The notes beneath the pieces were generated by a model. The model searched no databases and was not told where the DNA came from. It was given only the letters and a program-made list of their open reading frames with translations. DNA of 64,000 bases from Vampirovibrio sp. GTDB lineage: Bacteria > Cyanobacteriota > Vampirovibrionia > Vampirovibrionales > JAJTHC01. Shown in pieces: positions 43,472 through 51,479 of the stretch. The number at the start of each line of letters is the position of its first letter. The first letter of the stretch is position 1. Both the position numbers and the translations under genes were made by a program. The stretch is from contig JACEUU010000002.1 in NCBI GenBank assembly GCA_024998755.1, positions 632,497 through 696,496 of the forward strand. The letters run 5' to 3'.

Positions 43472-43801
43472 ATGGGAGTCGCCGCAACACAATTTAGAGT
43501 TTTAGCCAATAAAAGCCAATTGTCTGATTATCAATTTCAAGCCCAAATGTTAAACCAAGCTAAATTACAGCTAGGTGCTAGCGTGGGTCAATTATGGAAC
43601 TTAACGGCTAACTTAGACCCTAATAGCCCTACCATGCAATTGTTAAATGCCCAAATCGCCGTTATTCAGCAAATTGAAAAAGGGTTAGATTTACAATCGC
43701 AACGGTTAAAAACTATGGTAGAAGCCTTGCAAGCAGAATCAGATTCTTTGTCTAAAATTCTTGAAAAAAGTATTTCTACTAGCTTTAAATTACTGGCCTA
43801 A
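43472..43801 (+). CDS. Small helical protein, unknown function
   Basis: Not recognised. The 109-residue product starts MGVAATQFRVLANKSQLSDY and is almost wholly alpha-helical and Gln/Leu-rich, with two helices (about 5-50 and 57-105). It has no signal peptide and no cysteine. The form resembles small coiled-coil chaperones or substrates of type III/flagellar export, which would fit the export genes elsewhere in the window, but that is a guess. It faces argB tail to tail with 10 bases between stops. Confidence 0.6.
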   Translation: MGVAATQFRVLANKSQLSDYQFQAQMLNQAKLQLGASVGQLWNLTANLDPNSPTMQLLNAQIAVIQQIEKGLDLQSQRLKTMVEALQAESDSLSKILEKSISTSFKLLA

Positions 43802-43811
43802 GCGATTAAAT

Positions 43812-44717
43812 TTACGCTGAAACTAGCGTGCCAATGCCTTCATCCGTAAATATTTCCACCAACAAGCTATGGTCTACTCTGCCATCCAAAATATGGACTT
43901 TTTCAACACCTTGCAGTACGGCTTCCACACAACAAGAAACCTTGGGAATCATACCACCCGAAATAACGCCTTCTGCTATTAACCCTGCTACTTGCCCCAG
44001 CGAAAGCTGACCAATGCGAGAAGCGGGGTCGTTGACGTTGGCTAAAACGCCCGCTACATCCGTCATAAACACCAGCTTTTTGGCTTTCAAAGCAGCAGCT
44101 ACTGCTATGGCTGCAAAATCAGCATTCACGTTATAGGTTGTGCCATCTACCCCAACGCCAATAGTGGAAATAACCGGAATTAGATTATTATTGAGCAATG
44201 TATTAAGCAGTTCGATATTCACTTTTTCCACTTCGCCCACTAAGCCAACATCTACCCCATTCACGCTGGTGCGTTTACACTGCAATAGTTGTCCATCTTT
44301 CCCTGAAAGACTGAGTGCTTGTACGCCCAGTTGCCCTAGTTGTGCGGCTAAATCTTTCCCCACTTGCCCGCTAAGTACCATTTCTGCTACTTGCATGGTG
44401 ATGTCATCGGTTACCCGAACGCCGTTTTCAAAGTGGGAATCATGCCCAAGGTCATGCAAATGCTGATTAATAGCAGGGCCTCCGCCATGCACAATCACGC
44501 ACCGAATACCTACCATGTGGAGCAACGCCACATCTTGTAGCATTTTCAGCTTCTTTTCTGGATGAATCAGCGAAGCACCACCTAGCTTAATCACCACAGT
44601 TGAGCCACTAAAGCGTTGGATGTAGGGTAAGGCTTCAATCAAAATACTGGCTTTTTCGTTGGCGGGTAAGGGGTGAATATCAAGGCTATCGGCGGTGTGG
44701 TTCGTCATCATTAGCAT
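43812..44717 (-). CDS. argB: Acetylglutamate kinase
   Basis: ArgB phosphorylates N-acetylglutamate, step two of arginine synthesis. The 301-residue product has the amino-acid-kinase fold: VIKLGGASLIHPEKKLKML, VIVHGGGPAINQHL, FENGVRVTDD, and the nucleotide region LVFMTDVAGVLAN and GGMIPKVSCCVEAV. Length and motifs are normal. The N-terminal extension (about 30 residues) resembles those of arginine-feedback-inhibited forms. It lies downstream of argJ, separated by an R1 hairpin. Start is one of several ATGs (MLMMTNH). Confidence 0.97.
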   Translation of the reverse strand: MLMMTNHTADSLDIHPLPANEKASILIEALPYIQRFSGSTVVIKLGGASLIHPEKKLKMLQDVALLHMVGIRCVIVHGGGPAINQHLHDLGHDSHFENGVRVTDDITMQVAEMVLSGQVGKDLAAQLGQLGVQALSLSGKDGQLLQCKRTSVNGVDVGLVGEVEKVNIELLNTLLNNNLIPVISTIGVGVDGTTYNVNADFAAIAVAAALKAKKLVFMTDVAGVLANVNDPASRIGQLSLGQVAGLIAEGVISGGMIPKVSCCVEAVLQGVEKVHILDGRVDHSLLVEIFTDEGIGTLVSA

Positions 44718-44749
44718 TTTTTGAAAGGTCTTTCTTGATTTTTTTTGTT

Positions 44750-44815
44750 GTAGGGGTGCGATTTATCGCATCCGTTTTAGGGTTGTTAGGCGGGCGTAAT
44801 AAATTACGCCCCTAC
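44750..44815. repeat. R1 hairpin repeat between argJ and argB
   Basis: GTAGGGGTGCGATTTATCGC at the left and AAATTACGCCCCTAC at the right. The arms are less alike than in other R1 copies. It occupies most of the argJ-argB gap and could lower read-through into argB. Confidence 0.75.
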
Positions 44816-44831
44816 AAATTAAAGGCTACAA

Positions 44832-46094
44832 TTACGTCATGTAATCGGCGTTGATGGTTACATATTCGTGGGTTAAATCGCATCCCCATGCCGTACCAAC
44901 GGCTGAACCTAAGCCTAACTGAACGCAAACACGGAGCTCGGCTTCTTTTAACACGGTTTTGGCTAGGTCGGTATCATAGGCAACAGGCTGCCCCTGCTCA
45001 AAAAAGGAAACCCCTAACCCTGTGGTGGTACTTTCTACTTTCATGGAAACCAAGCTTGGGTTAAATGCCAAACTGGTTCCGCCCATGGCACTTAAAATCC
45101 GTCCCCAATTGGCACTTTCCCCAAAAAAGGCAGATTTCACCAAGTTAGAGGCAATCACGGCTTTGGCTAAAGTTCTGGCTTGCTCAACGGATTCGGCTTG
45201 GCTCACCACTACTTCCAGCAACTTGCTAGCCCCTTCCCCATCTTTGGCAATTAGCTTGGCTAATTTCGTGTTCAGTGCTAGTAACGCAGTCAAAAATAAG
45301 TGATAATCCGCACTGGTTTCATCTTCAATTAGGGCATTACCCGCTTTGCCATTGGCTAAAACGGCTACCATATCATTCGTGCTGGTATCCCCATCCACCG
45401 AAATTTGATTGTACGTTTCTACGGTTACCGCACTAATTGCTTTTTGGAGTAACGGTTTGGAAATAGCTACATCAGTGGTTACAAAGCCAAGCATGGTTGC
45501 CATGTTGGGGTGTATCATCCCCGACCCTTTCGTCATACCACCCAGCGTAACGGTTTTCCCCCCAAGTTGGATGGTTAAAGCCGCTTCTTTAGCGAACGTA
45601 TCGGTCGTTCTGATGGCTTCTGCCGCTAACGAACCGCTTTCATTGGTCGAATTTAGCTGTGGGGCGATGGTTTCAATTCCTTGGATAACCACTTGAATGG
45701 AAAGCGGTACGCCAATAATCCCTGTAGAAGCAACCAAGACTGATTCTGGTTCAATATGGAGGGCTTTAGCGACGGATTCTGCCATTTGTTGGTTATGCAA
45801 CGCCCCTGCTTCACCGGTGCAGGCGTTGGCATTGCCACTGTTAATAACCACGGCTGAAACGGTTGGTTGCGTGCCTAAAATGGTTTGATTCCATAAAATA
45901 GACGCTGCTTTTACTGTGTTTTGTGTGGAACAAAGTCCAAAGGTGCAGGGGGACTCTGAAGCGATTAAGGCTAAATCAGGGCGTTTTTTCTTGATGCCTA
46001 CAAATGCCCCTGTAGCAGAAAACCCTTGGGCGGAAGTAATACCGCCAGTGGGTAGCCAATGGAGTTTGGTTGATTCATTATTTTGGGTTGTCAT
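44832..46094 (-). CDS. argJ: Bifunctional ornithine acetyltransferase/N-acetylglutamate synthase
   Basis: ArgJ recycles the acetyl group from N-acetylornithine to glutamate. The 420-residue precursor cleaves itself at the Thr in TKGSGMIHPNMATMLGFV, giving alpha and beta subunits. Further motifs are VINSGNANACTGEAG, SVDGDTSTNDMV and SANWGRILSAMG; the C-terminus reads CDLTHEYVTINADYMT, as usual. It lies upstream of argB on the same strand; argC and argD are not in the window. Confidence 0.97.
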   Translation of the reverse strand: MTTQNNESTKLHWLPTGGITSAQGFSATGAFVGIKKKRPDLALIASESPCTFGLCSTQNTVKAASILWNQTILGTQPTVSAVVINSGNANACTGEAGALHNQQMAESVAKALHIEPESVLVASTGIIGVPLSIQVVIQGIETIAPQLNSTNESGSLAAEAIRTTDTFAKEAALTIQLGGKTVTLGGMTKGSGMIHPNMATMLGFVTTDVAISKPLLQKAISAVTVETYNQISVDGDTSTNDMVAVLANGKAGNALIEDETSADYHLFLTALLALNTKLAKLIAKDGEGASKLLEVVVSQAESVEQARTLAKAVIASNLVKSAFFGESANWGRILSAMGGTSLAFNPSLVSMKVESTTTGLGVSFFEQGQPVAYDTDLAKTVLKEAELRVCVQLGLGSAVGTAWGCDLTHEYVTINADYMT

Positions 46095-46407
46095 AGGTGC
46101 GTTTAAAATCCTTTAGAACACGAATAGAGGGTGGACAAAGTCGGCTGAAAGCCATCCGAACAAAGCAGTTCCTCCTATTGTAGTACAAACAAAAGTTAGA
46201 AAGTCGGCTTATCGGGTGGCGATAGTAAAAAACTTATCGTCGTCGTCGCATTGGTTTTAAAAGATATAGGTTAAGTAAAGGCACAATAACATCCTTAATT
46301 AAAAAATTGAAAGTCTCAATAGTTTAGATGATACTACAAGGGTTTGTCAAGTAATGAACGCAGACTGGTTAATCTCTATGGCCTGTGGCTTTTGTCAGTA
46401 TTTATAG
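46095..46407. other. Intergenic region upstream of argJ
   Basis: No ORF or RNA gene recognised. The region is AT-rich with a short A-run and must contain the argJ promoter on the minus strand, but no convincing boxes or ARG-type operator could be picked out by eye. Confidence 0.35.
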
Positions 46408-46640
46408 TTTCAAGCCATAGGCAGTTGGAAATAGGCTGGTGCGAGCGTAGCGAAGCAGACCAATTAGGGAGCCTCTTTTGCTTCCGGTCAAGCCTGTTTT
46501 CAACGTGCTAGCCAACAAGTTGACCCTTGAGAGGGGATTTTTAAGGGGGCGTGGAGTCCCCTTGAATTTGTGGGGGGGTGTCGGGGGGGCTGCCAAACAG
46601 CAGTCCCCCCGACAAAAGCCCCAGACCGAAGCGATTAACC
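46408..46640. repeat. R2 repeat, copy 3 (full)
   Basis: From TTTCAAGCCATAGGCAGTTG, through TGCGAGCGTAGCGAAGCAGA and GCTTCCGGTCAAGCCTGTTT, a C/G-run stem region (GGGGGGGTGTCGG...), to CCGAAGCGATTAACC. Shared with 3250, 24394 and, inverted, 51104. Confidence 0.8.
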
Positions 46641-46680
46641 TATACAGATTCTGTAAAAATGAACGAAAAAACAACTGGTG

Positions 46681-48525
46681 CTAAAGTGCTTCGTATGAAA
46701 TCCACAAGGTAAAATCCCCCGCTTGCGGATGCCTATTGACAATCAGCTGGTTATGTTCACCACTTAAAAATGAGCTAACCCCGTAAAGCCGATGCTTTCC
46801 CATAAAGGGTTTTAGCTCTATTGGTCTATTGTTCAACGTTAATTTCAACGGGCTTTTCAACGCTGTAAATGATTGCTTTAACTGCAGGTGCAACCATGCT
46901 TTTTGTCCTTTTAACGTGGCAAAGTTAAGCTGAAGCGGTACGTCTCTTTTGGCTTCAAGCGGTAACGTTCCCAACGTGGTATTGGGGTAGTAATGCTGGA
47001 TTATTTTATCAAAAGAAAAGCCCAATTCGCTCATGCGGCTAGCCCCAAACTGGCTCATCCCTACGCCGTGTCCAAAGCCAGCCCCATCAACGGTTATGCC
47101 TGTTAATTGCGTGGGTGTAGTGGCAGTAGCGGGGCTTGTTAAATGGCTAAATACAATGGTGGCACTGGGTAGGGCTTTGCCCTCTTTGGTGAAGGCTTTA
47201 CGAATGGTAAATTCTTTTTGAAGGGTTATAGTGGCTTCGCTAGTTTCAATTTGTAGCTTCATGGCTTTGCCTGCCAACCCATATTGAAGCACGGTTATTT
47301 TTTCTAACGACCCTAAAATGAAGGGGGTCGTGCAAGTCGGGTTTTTCCAAGCTACTTGTATAAATTTTTTGGTTAACCCATTGGCTTGCAATTGCGGAAT
47401 CGTCGTGTTTAAAACACCTTCCAGTTCAGCTTTACTCCAAGTTCTGCTCCACCGATGATGGGGGGCTTTCACATCGAATGAATTCAGTTCCGTATTATTC
47501 AGGTACGCCCGCAAATTGGCTGGATTACTGAGTGGTTCGTAGGGGATGACGGCGGTTTCATTGTCAGGGTTTACCGTTAAATATGGATAGGTTTGCGGTG
47601 CGGGAAATGCCCCTGTTTTGGGGTCTGAAAAGGCGTTTGGGTAGGCTTCTGCCACCCCACCGTGCGAACTACTATAGAGGGCTAAAATGGGTTGCCCTTC
47701 GGACAAAGCAATCAACCCTTGTGTGGCTTGTAGTAATGTGTCCGTTTCGGGTGTTTCGGTTTGTTGCCCGTAGTAGGCTTGGCAATATTGCGAATCGCAA
47801 ATATCGAAGGCTTGCCAGTTTTTTTCTCTGGGTCGAACGGCATAATTTCTAGCTGCTACGGCTTGGGCTTTTACTGCTTCTACCCCGAAGCGAATAGGCA
47901 ATTCATTCGGTACAACGGCTCTAAGATAGTCGTTAATATCTAGCACATTCACCACAAATAATAATGGTTTTTTGGGTGTTGATTTGGCGGATTTTAAAAT
48001 TTGCAATGCCCCTCGGTACTGAGGCATTTTCCCTTTTCTGGTGATGTTATAGACAATAGGAAAGCTAGTTTGCGGGTCATCCGCTGTTAGAACAAGGTCT
48101 TCGGTTACGGCAATGTTAGCCATAGTTACTGCTTTTTGAACAATTTCCACCCCATCCGATTCCGCTGAAAAATCAGGCTCTGTAGAGGTCGTTTCTTGTT
48201 TGGGTGTGAGTTGAAAACCAGTGGCTGTAGCCATAATGGCGACTTTGGCGGTAGCGTTCCCTTCAAAATAAAGGGTGTTGGATTTTAGCCCTTTTAGGGT
48301 AAATGCCCCTGTCGCCCCGATGGTTGTGCTGGGGTATTCTTGGGCGGTCATGGCGTCATCGCTTATCCCCACCCGAATTAAACTAGCGTTTATGGGCGTT
48401 AACTGTTGCGGAGGCGTATTCATACACCACGCAATAGTAGACCCTAAAAGAACAATGGAAAAAATTGCCAAAATACCATGCTTCAACGACTCTGTTCTCC
48501 CAATTGAAATAGACGGAAACAACAT
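46681..48525 (-). CDS. SpoIID/LytB-domain protein, probable peptidoglycan lytic or modifying enzyme
   Basis: The 614-residue protein has an N-terminal signal anchor (about 17-36, ILAIFSIVLLGSTIAWC). The SpoIID domain occupies about 190-520: VVPNELPIRFGVEAVKAQAV, AARNYAV, GGVAEAYPNAF and the closing GHGVGMSQFGASRMSELGFS, then QHYYPNT. SpoIID of sporulators cuts denuded glycan strands. Non-sporulating bacteria including cyanobacteria carry relatives of unclear role. The catalytic Glu would be the one in VVPNELP. It ends 40 bases beyond an R2 repeat; the DUF429 gene lies just upstream on the same strand, 1 base away, so they are co-transcribed. Confidence 0.88.
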   Translation of the reverse strand: MLFPSISIGRTESLKHGILAIFSIVLLGSTIAWCMNTPPQQLTPINASLIRVGISDDAMTAQEYPSTTIGATGAFTLKGLKSNTLYFEGNATAKVAIMATATGFQLTPKQETTSTEPDFSAESDGVEIVQKAVTMANIAVTEDLVLTADDPQTSFPIVYNITRKGKMPQYRGALQILKSAKSTPKKPLLFVVNVLDINDYLRAVVPNELPIRFGVEAVKAQAVAARNYAVRPREKNWQAFDICDSQYCQAYYGQQTETPETDTLLQATQGLIALSEGQPILALYSSSHGGVAEAYPNAFSDPKTGAFPAPQTYPYLTVNPDNETAVIPYEPLSNPANLRAYLNNTELNSFDVKAPHHRWSRTWSKAELEGVLNTTIPQLQANGLTKKFIQVAWKNPTCTTPFILGSLEKITVLQYGLAGKAMKLQIETSEATITLQKEFTIRKAFTKEGKALPSATIVFSHLTSPATATTPTQLTGITVDGAGFGHGVGMSQFGASRMSELGFSFDKIIQHYYPNTTLGTLPLEAKRDVPLQLNFATLKGQKAWLHLQLKQSFTALKSPLKLTLNNRPIELKPFMGKHRLYGVSSFLSGEHNQLIVNRHPQAGDFTLWISYEAL

Positions 48526-48526
48526 C

Positions 48527-49414
48527 CTAGAAAAATACCCTGCCTTCCAAGGCTTCCGTGGCAGATTTGGCTGGATTCACAAACTGCCCTACATCCGCTT
48601 GCCACGCTTGGGCTAAATGCCACGCAATCAAAAAAGAATCCAACGCATCGCCCGTTTTATTGGTAATGTAAGATTGTTGAATTTCAACAGGTACGCTCAC
48701 GAAAAATTGTTTAAGTGCTTGCTGCAACAAGGCTTCCCTTGCAAATTGGTGCGATTCCTGCGTGCCTTTATACGCCACTTTATCCCACCCCAAGTGTTTC
48801 AAAATGGAAGCAGGGCAACTTTCAACAATCCACGGCTTACCCATGGCTACAGGCTGAAACGGCAAAACAGAAGCCTTCCCCGCCATCAACACAGGGCGTA
48901 ACACTTCACGCAACGTGGTATAGGTTTGCTTGTAATGCCGAAGATTATAGGGGCTAAACGGTGTTTTTGCCTCTATATCGGTTTGACGTTTTAGTTCTTT
49001 CCCGTTGGCTTGGGTTTGGCACTTATCTTTGAAGTCATCCGCCGTAGGATAGCTACTGGGTAGTGCCATCACCCATGATTCCCAATCCGCTTCTTTGGCA
49101 AAGAGGGCTTTGGGTATAGACAGAGAAGCATCAATGCCGATAATCGCTTCCGCATCTTGAATAATCCATTCAAATAGCTTCAAAAATGGATTGGTTTTGT
49201 GCAACAAAGCAGACCGTTCCGAGGGGAGTTGTCCCAACGAAGCAGAAATTTCCACGGTGGGCACGATGCCATTTGCAACCCGAATTTTGCTTAACCACGT
49301 TGTTTTTTCGGGTTTTGCTCCGCCAGAAATATCAATACCCACAAAACACGAGCGTTGATGCAAGTTGGAAACCGTCCCTTGGTGTGAATGTTGCATTACT
49401 TTAGGTGTATCCAT
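48527..49414 (-). CDS. DUF429-family protein
   Basis: The protein (about 295 residues from MDTPKVMQHSHQG) matches the DUF429 pattern: FVGIDISGG at the start, IGIDASLSIP in the middle and ITNKTGDALDSFLIAWHLA at the end. These motifs place it in an RNase H-like fold with acidic residues that could bind metal; function is unknown. The frame is open 14 codons further, but that part is made by the R1 repeat at 49426, so the ATG at 49414 is used. Its stop adjoins the start of the SpoIID-domain gene. Confidence 0.75.
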   Translation of the reverse strand: MDTPKVMQHSHQGTVSNLHQRSCFVGIDISGGAKPEKTTWLSKIRVANGIVPTVEISASLGQLPSERSALLHKTNPFLKLFEWIIQDAEAIIGIDASLSIPKALFAKEADWESWVMALPSSYPTADDFKDKCQTQANGKELKRQTDIEAKTPFSPYNLRHYKQTYTTLREVLRPVLMAGKASVLPFQPVAMGKPWIVESCPASILKHLGWDKVAYKGTQESHQFAREALLQQALKQFFVSVPVEIQQSYITNKTGDALDSFLIAWHLAQAWQADVGQFVNPAKSATEALEGRVFF

Positions 49415-49425
49415 TTTTTCACTCT

Positions 49426-49489
49426 GTAGGGGCGGATTGCATCCGCCCGTTTTCATAATTTTGAGTGGGCGGATGCAATCCGACCCTAC
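49426..49489. repeat. R1 hairpin repeat filling the gltX-DUF429 gap
   Basis: GTAGGGGCGGATTGCATCCG and its inverse CGGATGCAATCCGACCCTAC. It spans almost the whole gap between the gltX stop (49491) and the DUF429 start (49414). Confidence 0.85.
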
Positions 49490-49490
49490 A

Positions 49491-50966
49491 TTAAACGGTT
49501 ATTTGGGTTGCTTGTGCTAACCGATGCCCGACTTTTTCTTTACCCAACAAAAAGAGGGTTTTGCCTAAATCTGCCCCTTGAACCCTGCCTGAAACAGCTG
49601 CCCGAATCCCCCACATGACGGTTTTCACCTTAAGGTCTTTCAACAACGTTTTGGTGAGTATTTTTAACGTGGCGTAGGTTTCTTCTAAAGTTGAAAAATC
49701 CGCATGGTTAGGTAGCCACTCTTCCAAGGCTACTTGCAAAACTCGTTTACCTTCTTCGGTTTCGATGGTTTCTGCTGCTAATTCGGCAGGAATGGCTACG
49801 TCTTCCCCAAAGAAATACGAAACGGCATCGGTAACATCCGAAAGCACCACGAGCGGTTCTTTCACGGCGTCTAGCAACAAGTGCCATTGTTCGCTGGTAT
49901 AAGTTTCCGTAACGGGATAAGCCGTTAAATACGGAGCAACTCGTTCCGCCAAGGTTTCAATCGGCATCGAACGAATATATTGCCCGTTGACCCAATTCAG
50001 CTTTTCAACATCAAAAATCGCCCCAGAATGAGCCACTCTATCGAGCGAAAACTGTTCAGCTAATTGCTCAACAGTAAAAATTTCTTCCGTACTAGCGGGC
50101 GACCACCCCAGTAACGCCAAAAAGTTGACAAACGCTTCCGGAAGATACCCTTGGTCTTCCACAAAAGCGGAAACGGCGGTTGCTCCGTGGCGTTTGGAAA
50201 GTTTGGAACGGTCTGGGGCTAAAATCATACCAAGGTGGGCAAATTGGGGAATTTCCCAGCCTAAGGCTTCATATAGCACTTGCTGTTTGGGGGTGTTGGG
50301 TAAATGGTCTTCCCCCCGAATAACGTGGGAAATTTTCATCAGGGCGTCATCTACCACCACGGCGAAGTTGTAGGCGGCTATCCCGTCTGATTTTAGTAAT
50401 ACGATATCGCCTAGTAAATTGGCGTCAAACGTTACAGTGCCTCGTACTAAATCTTGCACCACAATTTCTTTTCTATCCCGAGGAATCCGAAACCGAATGG
50501 AAGGGGGTTGCGTGGCTTTTGCTTTGGCTTCTGCTTCTTGTTCGGGGGTTAGAGGGGCGGGGCGGTACACGAAAGGTAGCTTCTTGGCGGAGGCTTCTTC
50601 CCGCATGGCGTCTAGTACTTCGGGGGTGTTGTAGTCGTAATAGGCAAGCCCTTGGTCAAGCAGTTGATGGGCGTATTTTTGATACAGCTCAAGCCGTTTG
50701 CTTTGAGTATAAGGGCCAAAATCGCCGCCTACGTCAGGACCTTCGTTCCAGTCTAAACCTAAGCCCCGCAACCCATCGAATATGTTTTGGGTGAAGGTGG
50801 CATCAGACCGAACTACGTCGGTATCTTCTACTCGTAAAATAAATGTGCCGTTGTGGTGTTTGGCGAATAGGTAGTTGAATAGGGCGGTTCTTGCCGTACC
50901 AACGTGCAGGTTTCCTGTGGGGGAAGGGGCAATGCGTACACGAACGGGGGCTATAGTGTTTGTCAT
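49491..50966 (-). CDS. gltX: Glutamyl-tRNA synthetase
   Basis: GltX charges tRNA-Glu (and tRNA-Gln in organisms with the amidotransferase route). The 491-residue class I synthetase has the HIGH-type motif in SPTGNLHVGTARTALFNYLF and the KMSKS-type KLSKRHG. Motifs SDGIAAYNFAVVVDD and HVIRGEDHLPNTPKQ lie between. The C-terminal helical anticodon domain ends at residue ~490. Length is normal. The stop is directly followed by an R1 repeat. Confidence 0.97.
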   Translation of the reverse strand: MTNTIAPVRVRIAPSPTGNLHVGTARTALFNYLFAKHHNGTFILRVEDTDVVRSDATFTQNIFDGLRGLGLDWNEGPDVGGDFGPYTQSKRLELYQKYAHQLLDQGLAYYDYNTPEVLDAMREEASAKKLPFVYRPAPLTPEQEAEAKAKATQPPSIRFRIPRDRKEIVVQDLVRGTVTFDANLLGDIVLLKSDGIAAYNFAVVVDDALMKISHVIRGEDHLPNTPKQQVLYEALGWEIPQFAHLGMILAPDRSKLSKRHGATAVSAFVEDQGYLPEAFVNFLALLGWSPASTEEIFTVEQLAEQFSLDRVAHSGAIFDVEKLNWVNGQYIRSMPIETLAERVAPYLTAYPVTETYTSEQWHLLLDAVKEPLVVLSDVTDAVSYFFGEDVAIPAELAAETIETEEGKRVLQVALEEWLPNHADFSTLEETYATLKILTKTLLKDLKVKTVMWGIRAAVSGRVQGADLGKTLFLLGKEKVGHRLAQATQITV

Positions 50967-51103
50967 AATGTGAAATAGTGCCTTTAAACAATGAGTATAA
51001 CAGGGTAATTATATTACCATTAAACACCAAAAGCCTTAAAAAAGCACGTTTTGCCTCGTTCTGTTTAACACCTGACCTTTTTTTATTTTACAAAATTCGG
51101 ACG

Positions 51104-51385
51104 GGTTAATCGCTTCGGGCTAGGGTGTATGCGTAAGGGGGGACTGGCGTCAGCCCCCCCCCTTACAACCCCCCACCGCTTAAGGGGCAGTTCACCACCC
51201 CCTTAAGGGAGAGGGGACGAATACTAATTCGCAGTAAACCCCTTACCCAATCCCTAGGGGAACAACTGGTTGATTGGTTGGCTAGCACGTTGAAAATAGG
51301 CTTGAGCGGAAGCTAGAGGCTCCCTAAATGCTCTGCTTCGCTACGCTCGCACCAGCCTCTTTCCAACTGGATATGGCTTGAAAGC
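51104..51385. repeat. R2 repeat, copy 4 (inverted, longest)
   Basis: Starts GGTTAATCGCTTCGGGCTAG and ends GGATATGGCTTGAAAGC, the inverse of the R2 copy at 46408. It has a longer middle with GACTGGCGTCAGCCCCCCCC and GGGGCAGTTCACCACCCCCT. It fills the region between gltX and the SNF2 gene, marking the border of the accessory island. Confidence 0.8.
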
Positions 51386-51479
51386 TAACAATTGCAGTAA
51401 AATCGAAACTTCAGTTTTTGTGTCAGGTGGTAAGCTCGTTCTGTTGTTGGCGTTGCGTGCATTGCGGGGCAACTATCAT

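Noticed and set aside
46402..46674. Short ORFs within R2, R3 and R1 repeats
   Set aside because: They arise from GC-rich hairpins, are not conserved in frame between copies and have no ribosome sites.
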